Positions 17,575-24,828 of a DNA stretch of 64,000 bases are shown here, in pieces. The number at the start of each line of letters is the position of its first letter. Position 1 is the stretch's first letter. The notes beneath the pieces are model-generated. The model ran no database searches. It was not told where the DNA came from and saw nothing but the letters and a program-made list of their open reading frames with translations. This DNA is from Cephaloticoccus sp. GTDB taxonomy: Bacteria > Verrucomicrobiota > Verrucomicrobiia > Opitutales > Opitutaceae. The position numbers were made by a program, and so were the translations under genes. The stretch is from the NCBI GenBank assembly GCA_030833445.1, contig JAURHD010000011.1:29699-93698 (forward strand). The letters run 5' to 3'.

Positions 17575-19662
17575 ATGGCCAAGAAAAAACCTTCCAAGAA
17601 ATCCGATCAGCCTGAACTCGAACTGCCGTTGGACGAAGTCACCCCGTCGGTGGACGAAGCCTCCGTTGAGAGTGATGTCACCGAGGCGTTGGCCGCTCCG
17701 ATGGAGAAGGTCCAGTCCGGCGATGCGCCGTTGTCACAACATTACAAGAAGTGGTTCCTGGAGTATGCCAGCTATGTGATCCTCGACCGTGCCGTGCCGC
17801 ACTTGGACGACGGTCTCAAGCCCGTGCAGCGCCGCGTGCTGCACACACTGTGGGAAATGGATGACGGCCGCTTTCACAAGGTCGCCAACGTCGTTGGCTC
17901 GACCATGCGCTACCATCCGCACGGTGACGTCTCGATCGCCGCGGCCCTCGTGGGCATCGCCCAGCGTGGCTGGCTGATCGAGCCGCAGGGTAACTTCGGC
18001 AACACCCTGACCGGTGACGACGCGGCGGCCTCGCGTTACATTGAGGCGCGGCTGACCGCCTTTGCGCGCGAAGTGCTGTTTAACCCGAAGACGACCACGT
18101 GGCAGCTCAGCTACGACGGCCGCGCCAAGGAACCGGTCACGCTCCCGGCCAAGTTTCCCATCACCGTGCTCGAAGGCGCCGAGGGCATCGCGGTGGGTCT
18201 CGCCACCAAGATTCTGCCGCACAATTTCAACGACATCTGCCGGGCGGCGATCAATCACCTGCAGGGCAAAACCTTCCGGATCTACCCCGATTTCCCCAGT
18301 GGCGGCATCGCCGATTTTTCGGAATACAACGACGGCGAGCGCGGCGGCAAGGTCAAGGTCCGCGCCAAGATCGAGACCCGCAGCAAATACCTGCTGGCCA
18401 TTACCGAGCTGCCCTACGGCACGACCACGGTCTCGTTGATCGACTCGATCATCGCCGCCAATACGAAGGGCAAGATCAAGATCCGCCACGTGGATGACAA
18501 CACGGCCGACGCGGTGGAGATCCTCGTGCATCTGCCGCAGGGCAGTGATCCCGACCAAGTCATCCAGCAGCTCTACGTCTTCACCAACTGCCAGGTGAGC
18601 ATCTCGCCGGCGGCCTGTGTGATCGAGCACGACAAGCCGCATTTTCTGGGCATACGCGAGATCCTGCGCCGCAGCGTCGACCGCACGGTCGGCCTGCTCA
18701 AGCAGGAGTTGGAAATCCGGCTCGGCGAACTCGATCAGCAATGGCACTGGGATTCGTTGGAACGCATCTTCATCGAGGAACGCATCTACCGCCGCATCGA
18801 GAAATCGAAGACGTGGGAAAGCGTGCTCGCGGAAATCCGCGAGGGCTTGCAGCCGTTCATCAAGGACCTGCGCCGCGAAGTGACCGACGAGGATATCACC
18901 CGCCTGACCGAGATCCGTATCAAGCGCATCTCCGCCTATAACCGGTTCAAGGCCGACGAGCAGATCAAGAAGATCGAGGATGAGATCAAGGCCGTGAAGC
19001 ACGACCTGAAGCACCTCACGCCCTACGCGATCAAGTGGTTCGAGAACCTGCAGGCGAAGTTCGGCAAAGGCATCAAGCGCCGCACCGAGCACGCCGACGT
19101 GGAGCAGATCAGCGCCTCCGAGGTCGTGGCGGCCAACCAGCGCCTCTACGTCAACCGCAGCGAGGGTTTCATCGGGCTCAACTGGCGCCAGCACGAATTC
19201 GTGCAGGAGTGCACTATTTTGGACAACGTGCTCTGCATCATGCAGGACGGCTCGCTCAAGGTCACCAAGGTGGCCGACAAGGTGTTCATGGGCCGCCAGA
19301 TCCTGCACATCGCGATCTGGCCCAAGGACGGCGACACCAACTTCTACACCCTGATCTATCAGGACAAGGAGAGCGGCAAGGCCTTCGCCAAGCGCTTTCA
19401 GATCGGCGGCCTGTCCCGCGACAAGCTGTATCCGCTGCTCAAGAGCGACGGGTCCAGCGTGGTTTACTTCGACGTCAGCCCGGACGAGAAATCGATGCCC
19501 AAGAGCGTGCACGTGTCGCTCGATGGCCGGGGTGGGGCGAGGGTGCGCGAGTTGGACTTCGACCTCAGCAAGGTGCCCGTTTCGACCCGCAGCGCCAAGG
19601 GCCTGACCGTCACGAAGTGGAACATCAAGGCCGTGAAGCGAAACGATCTGTCGCTGAAGTAA
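17575..19662 (+). CDS. parC: DNA topoisomerase IV subunit A (breakage-reunion subunit)
   Basis: 695 residues. A charged ~45-residue leader is followed by the winged-helix core: LDDGLKPVQRRVL, the quinolone-resistance-type region MRYHPHGDVSI, and the catalytic tyrosine in AASRYIEARL (Tyr155). Beyond the coiled-coil gate (~370-500) the C-terminal beta region is shorter than the six-bladed pinwheel of GyrA, as in ParC proteins of this group. It cleaves both DNA strands and passes a second duplex, decatenating chromosomes with the parE product. Codon use matches parE. Confidence 0.92.
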   Translation: MAKKKPSKKSDQPELELPLDEVTPSVDEASVESDVTEALAAPMEKVQSGDAPLSQHYKKWFLEYASYVILDRAVPHLDDGLKPVQRRVLHTLWEMDDGRFHKVANVVGSTMRYHPHGDVSIAAALVGIAQRGWLIEPQGNFGNTLTGDDAAASRYIEARLTAFAREVLFNPKTTTWQLSYDGRAKEPVTLPAKFPITVLEGAEGIAVGLATKILPHNFNDICRAAINHLQGKTFRIYPDFPSGGIADFSEYNDGERGGKVKVRAKIETRSKYLLAITELPYGTTTVSLIDSIIAANTKGKIKIRHVDDNTADAVEILVHLPQGSDPDQVIQQLYVFTNCQVSISPAACVIEHDKPHFLGIREILRRSVDRTVGLLKQELEIRLGELDQQWHWDSLERIFIEERIYRRIEKSKTWESVLAEIREGLQPFIKDLRREVTDEDITRLTEIRIKRISAYNRFKADEQIKKIEDEIKAVKHDLKHLTPYAIKWFENLQAKFGKGIKRRTEHADVEQISASEVVAANQRLYVNRSEGFIGLNWRQHEFVQECTILDNVLCIMQDGSLKVTKVADKVFMGRQILHIAIWPKDGDTNFYTLIYQDKESGKAFAKRFQIGGLSRDKLYPLLKSDGSSVVYFDVSPDEKSMPKSVHVSLDGRGGARVRELDFDLSKVPVSTRSAKGLTVTKWNIKAVKRNDLSLK

Positions 19663-19670
19663 GGTAGTAT

Positions 19671-19690
19671 CTCATGCGGAGACGCAGAGC
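19671..19690 (+). repeat. Left arm of island-flanking inverted repeat
   Basis: This 20-nt sequence (CTCATGCGGAGACGCAGAGC) matches the reverse complement of 21029-21048 at 18 of 20 positions. Related sequences occur at 22792-22819 and 22898-22918, so it belongs to a dispersed family. Here the pair brackets the regulator/nuclease island. Confidence 0.65.
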
Positions 19691-19704
19691 ATCGAAGGCG
19701 CTAT

Positions 19705-20395
19705 CTACATAATCCCGTCGCTCTTACTTAAGTTGTGGGCGGCACACAGTAGCTGGATATTTTGAATATCGGTTGATGATCCACCTTTAGACCAAGGAAT
19801 GATGTGGTCGAAGTGCAGATTTGCGGTCGAACCGCATTGGGCACACTGACCATTGTCACGCTTCCAGACTTCACGTTTCACCGAAGTGGGAATCATACGT
19901 CCAGGGTTTGGATGGGTAGGAACTGGTTGGGAGTCGTCCTCCTCACCGATTACTGCGGTAAGCGTAAATTTGAAAACCTTCCGATGCTCTGCTTGTTCAA
20001 TCCACGCGTCCTCAAGGTGAAACACTCCGTTGTAGGACCAAATGCCGTCTTTGATCTTTTCGTATACCCGAACTCTTTCTGGAGACTGCTGATTCGATTT
20101 GTAGGCTAGTGCGGCCAGTTTGAATTTGCCGTTTTCCGTGGGCTTACCGGTTTTAGTAAACTCTGGCTGATCGACTAACTCAGGATACTTACAGACGGCT
20201 GTTTTGTTTTCATTGTGTCCTTCGTAGATGAAGCACTCTTCCTTCATCTTCGACGCGGTCAGCGTAGGGAGCGTTGGGGCGAACAGACATTAAGATTACA
20301 GAGTGCTTACCGTGCAGACGGAAATTCATTCCTCGTTGTAAGCTAGTGCCTTCTTTGAGGCACATTTCGTGATAAGAAATGATGTCGTTAGCCAT
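19705..20395 (-). pseudogene. SRA-like/HNH endonuclease, broken by a 1-nt frameshift
   Basis: Two overlapping frames together encode one ~229-residue protein. The first (ATG 20395) contains SVRPNAPYADRVEDEGRVL; the second resumes with IYEGHN. The join needs removal of one base near 20230-20233. The N-terminal ~150 residues look like the SRA-type modified-base-reading domain of McrA-like enzymes (YEKIKDGIWSYNGVF, WIEQ). The C-terminus is a complete HNH domain: CAQCGS, LHFDHIIPWSKGG, NIQLLCAAHN. Such enzymes cut DNA carrying modified cytosines. It lies 4 nt after an XRE regulator. The break may be real or a consensus error. Confidence 0.8.
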
Positions 20396-20399
20396 ACTG

Positions 20400-20645
20400 T
20401 CAGCGCTCTAGTTCCAATAGCCACGAAACCGATACACCTAGCGCTGCAGCCAGGGCCTTGACCTCAAAGTCTGACACGTAGCGAATGCCACTTTCGATTT
20501 TGGCAATACCAGCGCGATCTATGGTGACGCCACGGGCGGCGAGTTTTCCCGACAACGCATCTTGCGAGAGTTTTGGCTTAGCTTGTAAGCGGGCCTTCTT
20601 AACTCTTTTCCCAACAAGATTATTGTTCTGTTTTGGAACACCCAC
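20400..20645 (-). CDS. XRE-family transcriptional regulator
   Basis: 81 residues from the GTG at 20645. The Cro/C1-type helix-turn-helix runs from KRVKKARLQ through LSQDALSGKL and IDRAGIAKIESGIR (recognition helix) to ALAAALGVSVSWLLEL. An in-frame ATG at 20726 would add 27 residues that look non-coding and run through the operator-like palindromes, so the short form was preferred; the choice is uncertain. It is 4 nt upstream of the nuclease gene and probably controls it and itself, like the controller proteins of restriction systems. Confidence 0.78.
   Translation of the reverse strand: MGVPKQNNNLVGKRVKKARLQAKPKLSQDALSGKLAARGVTIDRAGIAKIESGIRYVSDFEVKALAAALGVSVSWLLELER
20624..20640. promoter_or_regulatory. 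Operator-like palindrome 1
   Basis: TGTTC and GAACA half-sites separated by 7 nt (TGTTTTG). It lies at the start of the XRE gene. The arrangement is identical to the copy at 20678-20694, with centres 54 bp apart, about five helical turns. Confidence 0.6.
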
Positions 20646-20677
20646 TCGGTCACAATACCAGGTCCTTGCTTGCCCAG

Positions 20678-20694
20678 TGTTCCATTTTAGAACA
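20678..20694. promoter_or_regulatory. Operator-like palindrome 2
   Basis: TGTTC and GAACA half-sites with a 7-nt AT-rich spacer; the symmetry extends one further base on each side. It sits between the XRE gene and the divergent small gene starting at 20750, where a shared regulator would bind. Confidence 0.62.
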
Positions 20695-20749
20695 CTTTTA
20701 GATTGTGCAAGAGACCAAGCAACCATTCCGCTCTGCTTATGCCATTTTT

Positions 20750-21004
20750 ATGCCTACCCTCTTACAAGGCGACATGCCCGCATGGTATGATGGCGATACG
20801 GGCCTCCCTGTCGTTTATGAGTCGGAGTTAGCCGCTCAGCGGGAAATCGCTGACCACCACCTAACACTTATCCAACAGTTTCTCGATGGAGAGCGGGATT
20901 ACGATGACGCTATGACGGTCGAAGACTTCATCTTACCGGTAGACATCTGGCCTGATGGCAGCATCTCAGTTGAAAGTGGTCGTAGATATGGCAAACAGCT
21001 GTGA
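20750..21004 (+). CDS. Small conserved-looking hypothetical protein
   Basis: 84 acidic residues, no membrane segment or signal peptide. I do not recognise a named family. The segments LPVVYESELAAQREIADHH and VEDFILPVDIWPDGSISVE read like a folded domain rather than random translation. ATG 20774 is a shorter possible start. It is divergent from the XRE/nuclease pair, shares the operator region and lies inside the same flanking repeats, so it may belong to that module (for example an inhibitor or accessory protein); this is inference. Confidence 0.55.
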   Translation: MPTLLQGDMPAWYDGDTGLPVVYESELAAQREIADHHLTLIQQFLDGERDYDDAMTVEDFILPVDIWPDGSISVESGRRYGKQL

Positions 21005-21028
21005 GTGATATTTTAGCAATCCTCTGCA

Positions 21029-21048
21029 GCTCTGCGTCTCTGCGTGAG
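21029..21048 (-). repeat. Right arm of island-flanking inverted repeat
   Basis: Inverted partner of 19671-19690 (18 of 20 matching). It begins 24 nt after the stop of the small gene. No target-site duplication was seen beside either arm. Confidence 0.65.
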
Positions 21049-21086
21049 ACCAAATCAGTCACGACCCGCGTGAGACCCAATTCCCC

Positions 21087-22733
21087 TTACGGCGTCCGCG
21101 TGTCCTCGGCGTCGAGATACACGCCTACATAGGGGTGCATGTCGACGGGGTTGTCATACCAGCCTTTGACGGACGGCAGGATGAGGTTATTGCGGTTGTA
21201 GAAGTAGAGCGGGGCGATCGGGCACTCGTCGGCGAGGATCTGTTCGCAACGTTCGTAGAGTGCGTAGCGTTTGGCCTCGTCGGCCGTCGTGGTGGCCTCG
21301 GCGATGAGGCGGTCGTATTCCGGGCTGCCCCAGCCGGTCTCGTTGTTGCCGTTGCCGGTGGTCATGATGTCGAGAAAGGTGCTGGGGTCCACGTAGTCGC
21401 CGACCCACGCCATGCGTGCGATGTCGTAGTGGCCGGTGCGCATCGTGTCGGACCAGACCTTGCCCTCCTGGTTGACGAGGGTGATGTTGATGCCGAGCTC
21501 GCGCCGCCACATCTGCTGGATGGCCTCGGCGATCTTCCGGTGGCTTTCGTTGGTGTTGTAGAGGAACTCGAGCGCGGGGAAGCCCTGGCCGCCGGGATAA
21601 CCGGCCTCGGCCAGCAATTTCCGGGCGAGTTCGGGATCGTAGGGCTGGTCGACGTCGGGATCGAAGCCGGCGATGCCGGGCGGGGTCAGGTGGCCGGCGG
21701 GGGGCTGGCCGCCGAGGGTGACTTTTTCGACCATCTCGCGGCGGTCGATGCTGGTGGCGAGGGCGCGCCGCACGCGGACGTCGTCGAGGGGTTTGTGGCG
21801 GGTGTTGAAGCGGAAATAGTAGGTGGCGAGCATCGGCGCCTGGTGCAGGAAAACCGCGAGCCGCGGGTCGTCGCGATAGACGGCGATCTTGTCGATCGGC
21901 ATCTGGGCGGTGATGTGCAGCTGGCCGGTGCGGAACATTGCCTCCTCCGTGCTGTTCGCCTCGACGGGGTAGAAATTGATGCCGTTGAGCCGGACCGCGT
22001 CGCGGTTCCAATAGGTGGGCGACTTGGTCACGCGGATAATCTGGTTGGGCAGCCAGTCCTTCAGGATAAAGGGGCCGTTGCCGACGTAGTTGTCGGGGCG
22101 GGTCCACTTGCTGCCGCGCTGGTCGATGCGGCCGAACTTTTCGATCGTGGCCTGATGCACGGGGAACCAGATCGTGTGGCAGAGCAGTTTCGGCAGATAG
22201 GGGATGGGATGGCTGAGTTGCAGAACGAGCGTGTGATCGTCGACGGCCTTGACGCCGACCTCGGCGAAGTCGGTCACCGTGCCGTCGTAAAACGCCTGAC
22301 CATTTTTCAGGGCGAACAACATGGTGGTGTATTCCGCGCCGAGCCCCGGGCTCAGGTTGCGCCGGTAGGAATAAACGAAGTCCTTGGCGGTGAGTGGTTC
22401 GCCGTTGGACCAACGCGCGGTGGGGCGCAGGTGAAATGTCCACGTGAGGCTGTCGTTGGAAGCCTCCCAGCTTTCCGCGACGGCCGGCACGGGCAGCGAG
22501 GTCTTCGCGTCGTATTGGCAGAGCCCCTCCATCAGCGCGATGACGATGTTGGCGGTCTGCTGGCTGTCGGGGTAGGCGGGATCAAGGTCGTTGGGCTCGG
22601 AGAGATTGCCCAACAGGAGGGTTTGCGTGCGGTTGGCCTCGGTGACGGCGGACTCGCGCTTTTGGCAGGCGGTGAAGGCGATGGAAACGATCAGGGCGAG
22701 CAGGACGGGAAACCCCTTCCGGAAAGTAGTCAT
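21087..22733 (-). CDS. Peptide ABC transporter substrate-binding lipoprotein (SBP_bac_5)
   Basis: 548 residues from ATG 22733. A short charged start, a hydrophobic core and a lipobox (FTAC, Cys at ~22) make it a lipoprotein. The mature part follows the OppA/DppA pattern: DPAYPDSQQTANIV near the N-terminus, WEASNDSLTWTFHLRPTARW with TAKDFVYSYRR next, and a late WVGDYVDPSTFLDIM. It should bind oligopeptides in the periplasm for an ABC importer, but no permease or ATPase genes are adjacent, so it may serve a transporter encoded elsewhere. Confidence 0.9.
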   Translation of the reverse strand: MTTFRKGFPVLLALIVSIAFTACQKRESAVTEANRTQTLLLGNLSEPNDLDPAYPDSQQTANIVIALMEGLCQYDAKTSLPVPAVAESWEASNDSLTWTFHLRPTARWSNGEPLTAKDFVYSYRRNLSPGLGAEYTTMLFALKNGQAFYDGTVTDFAEVGVKAVDDHTLVLQLSHPIPYLPKLLCHTIWFPVHQATIEKFGRIDQRGSKWTRPDNYVGNGPFILKDWLPNQIIRVTKSPTYWNRDAVRLNGINFYPVEANSTEEAMFRTGQLHITAQMPIDKIAVYRDDPRLAVFLHQAPMLATYYFRFNTRHKPLDDVRVRRALATSIDRREMVEKVTLGGQPPAGHLTPPGIAGFDPDVDQPYDPELARKLLAEAGYPGGQGFPALEFLYNTNESHRKIAEAIQQMWRRELGINITLVNQEGKVWSDTMRTGHYDIARMAWVGDYVDPSTFLDIMTTGNGNNETGWGSPEYDRLIAEATTTADEAKRYALYERCEQILADECPIAPLYFYNRNNLILPSVKGWYDNPVDMHPYVGVYLDAEDTRTP

Positions 22734-22785
22734 GGCACCAGCAAAACGAAAACTGGCCCCGGCACAATCGTGCATCGCGATGGAA

Positions 22786-22925
22786 TACTATCTCACGCAG
22801 AGGCGCGAAGTCGCAGAGGTTTGTTAACCACGGATCACACGGAATACACGGATCCTGAGTAGGAACTCCGATTCATCGCTTTCGGCTTTCTGAATTAGTC
22901 TCTGCGCCTCCGCGGCTTTGTGCTC
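22786..22925. repeat. Cluster of dispersed intergenic repeats
   Basis: Two related motifs face each other: CTCACGCAGAGGCGCG at 22792 and, inverted, TCTCTGCGCCTCCGCGGC at 22898-22918. Between them is a tandem-like segment (ACGGATCACACGG, then a partial repeat ATACACGGAT). The first motif also occurs at both ends of the island at 19671-21048. The gap 22734-23025 shows no gene. Confidence 0.5.
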
Positions 22926-23025
22926 TCGTTGCCCGGAGGGCACCCGCTGCGACGCACCCTTCGGGCCAAACCTACGGTTTGACCATCTTCGCGCTGCCGC
23001 GCTTCGTGCGTGAGGCCCCAAAATT

Positions 23026-24018
23026 TTACCCTGCCAAAATCTTCTCGATCGCGGCGTCCTCCGCCGGGGTCAACGGGGGCAATTGCACGCCGGCGTGGAT
23101 GTCGTCGAGCTGGCTGACCTTGCTGGCGCCGATCAGGACCGTAGTGATCTCGGGACGACGCAGCATCCACAACACCGCGAGTTGCGCGAGGGTGGCATCG
23201 CGGGCGGTGGCGATTTCGTTGAGCGCCTTCACCTTCACGAGCACCGCGGGCGTGACGTTGTCCGACTTGAGAAAGCCGCTGGGCTTGGCCGCGCGGGAAT
23301 CGGTGGGGATGCCGCCGAGGTAACGGTTGGTCAGCAGGCCTTGGGCGAGGGGCGAAAAGGGAATGCAGCCGGCGCCGACCTCGGTGAGGGTGTCGAGCAG
23401 CTCCGGCTCCACCCAGCGGTTGAACATGTTGTAGAGCGGTTGGTGGATGAGGAGTGGCACGCCCATCTCGCGCAGCAGTTGCGCGGCCTCGCGGGTGCGG
23501 GCGGCATCGTAGTTGGAGATGCCGGCGTAGAGCGCCTTGCCGCTGCGGACGGCGGACGCAAGCGCGCCCATCGTTTCCTCAAGGGGCGTATCGGGATCGG
23601 GCCGGTGGTGATAGAAGATGTCCACGTAGTCGACCTGCAGGCGGCGCAGGCTTTGCTCGAGCGAAGTCAGCAGATATTTGCGCGAGCCGAAATCGCCGTA
23701 GGGGCCGGCCCACATGCCGTAGCCGGCCTTGGTGGAGAGCACGAGTTCGTCGCGATAGCCGGCGAAGTCAGCCTTGAGGATCTTGCCGAAGTTTTCCTCG
23801 GCGGAGCCGGGCGGCGGGCCGTAGTTGTTGGCGAGATCGAAGTGAGTGATGCCGAGGTCGAAGGCGTGGCGCACCAAGGCCCGTTGGTTTTCGATCGGAT
23901 CGACCCCGCCGAAATTGTGCCAGAGTCCTAGGGAGATGCGCGGGAGCATGAGTCCACTGCGGCCGCAACGGGCATAAGGCAGTCGTTGGTAGCGATCGGA
24001 GGCGGGGGAGTAGGGCAT
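23026..24018 (-). CDS. Aldo/keto reductase, L-glyceraldehyde 3-phosphate reductase (YghZ/Gpr) type
   Basis: 330 residues, the usual AKR14 length. The catalytic tetrad is present: Asp and Tyr in FDLANNYGPPPGSAEE, Lys in LSTKAGYGMWAGPYGD, and His in DIFYHHRPDPDTPLEE. The PFSPLAQGLLTNRYL segment and the NADPH-binding VLIGASKVSQLDD near the C-terminus are characteristic of YghZ-type enzymes, which reduce L-glyceraldehyde 3-phosphate and methylglyoxal. It is cytoplasmic and apparently monocistronic. Confidence 0.9.
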   Translation of the reverse strand: MPYSPASDRYQRLPYARCGRSGLMLPRISLGLWHNFGGVDPIENQRALVRHAFDLGITHFDLANNYGPPPGSAEENFGKILKADFAGYRDELVLSTKAGYGMWAGPYGDFGSRKYLLTSLEQSLRRLQVDYVDIFYHHRPDPDTPLEETMGALASAVRSGKALYAGISNYDAARTREAAQLLREMGVPLLIHQPLYNMFNRWVEPELLDTLTEVGAGCIPFSPLAQGLLTNRYLGGIPTDSRAAKPSGFLKSDNVTPAVLVKVKALNEIATARDATLAQLAVLWMLRRPEITTVLIGASKVSQLDDIHAGVQLPPLTPAEDAAIEKILAG

Positions 24019-24120
24019 GCCTCATCGGGCACTTTTTGCGCGGAAAGCTCAACCCCTTCCTGCGTCATTCGGACTGTCTAAACCGATTGTCTTCATGATT
24101 GGAATCCCCAGACTGCCGCC

Positions 24121-24777
24121 ATGTTGAAATCCCAATCATACCGCTACCTTTGGTTGGTGGCGGGGCTGGCCTGCTCCCTGACCGCGGCGGAACCGGTGAA
24201 TCTGACCGTCGCCAAGGAGGCGGTGCTGCATTACGTGGAGAGCGGAGACTATGAACGGGATCTCACGGCGGTGTCTGAGCAGGCCAACCAGTGGATTGAG
24301 CAGAGGGTGGCGCAGAAGGGCGCGGAGGAGAAGTTGGGTCTGGTTTTGGATATTGATGAAACCTCGCTGCTGAACCTTGGCCACATGCGCGAAATGGATT
24401 TTGGTTATGTGCCGGCGTTGTGGGATGCATGGGTGGCGGAGGGCACGGCGCCGGCGATCAAGCCGGTCCGGCGGGTTTTCGAAACGGCGCGGCGGCTGGA
24501 CGTGACGGTGTTCTTCATCACGGGCCGAAAGGAATCCGATCTGCCGGGCACGGAAAAGAATTTGGCCGCCGCCGGATTCGGCGATTACCACGTGCTGCTC
24601 TGCAAACCCGCCAACTATCCCGGCCCGACGGCCCAATTCAAAGCCAGCGAACGTCATCGCCTGGAAAAGGCCGGGTGGACGATCATCGCAAACATCGGCG
24701 ACCAACAAAGCGACCTCGACGGCGGCGCCGCGGAAAAGACCTTCAAGCTGCCGAATCCGTTTTACCGGATTCAATGA
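24121..24777 (+). CDS. Secreted HAD-family acid phosphatase (class B-like, subfamily IIIB)
   Basis: 218 residues with a signal peptide (hydrophobic run ending SLTAAEP). HAD motif I is VLDIDETSLLN (nucleophile and acid Asp with the Thr that follows), motif II is FFITGRKES, and motif IV is NIGDQQSDLDGG; a conserved Lys sits in ERHRLEKAG. It should remove phosphate from organic phosphates in the periplasm. A TonB receptor begins 51 nt downstream on the same strand, so the two may cooperate in scavenging a phosphorylated compound (inference). Confidence 0.88.
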   Translation: MLKSQSYRYLWLVAGLACSLTAAEPVNLTVAKEAVLHYVESGDYERDLTAVSEQANQWIEQRVAQKGAEEKLGLVLDIDETSLLNLGHMREMDFGYVPALWDAWVAEGTAPAIKPVRRVFETARRLDVTVFFITGRKESDLPGTEKNLAAAGFGDYHVLLCKPANYPGPTAQFKASERHRLEKAGWTIIANIGDQQSDLDGGAAEKTFKLPNPFYRIQ

Positions 24778-24828
24778 CACGGAATTGACGCGACAGTCCC
24801 CGCTGCGGCTGGCATGGATGGCGCGCTC

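Noticed and set aside
17734..19512. Long minus-strand open frame opposite parC (592 codons)
   Set aside because: Same cause as opposite parE: repetitive valine/alanine/aspartate composition and no recognisable domain.
21135..22862. Long plus-strand open frame opposite the peptide-binding lipoprotein (575 codons)
   Set aside because: No start context or domain; the opposite strand has a lipobox and a full SBP_bac_5 pattern.
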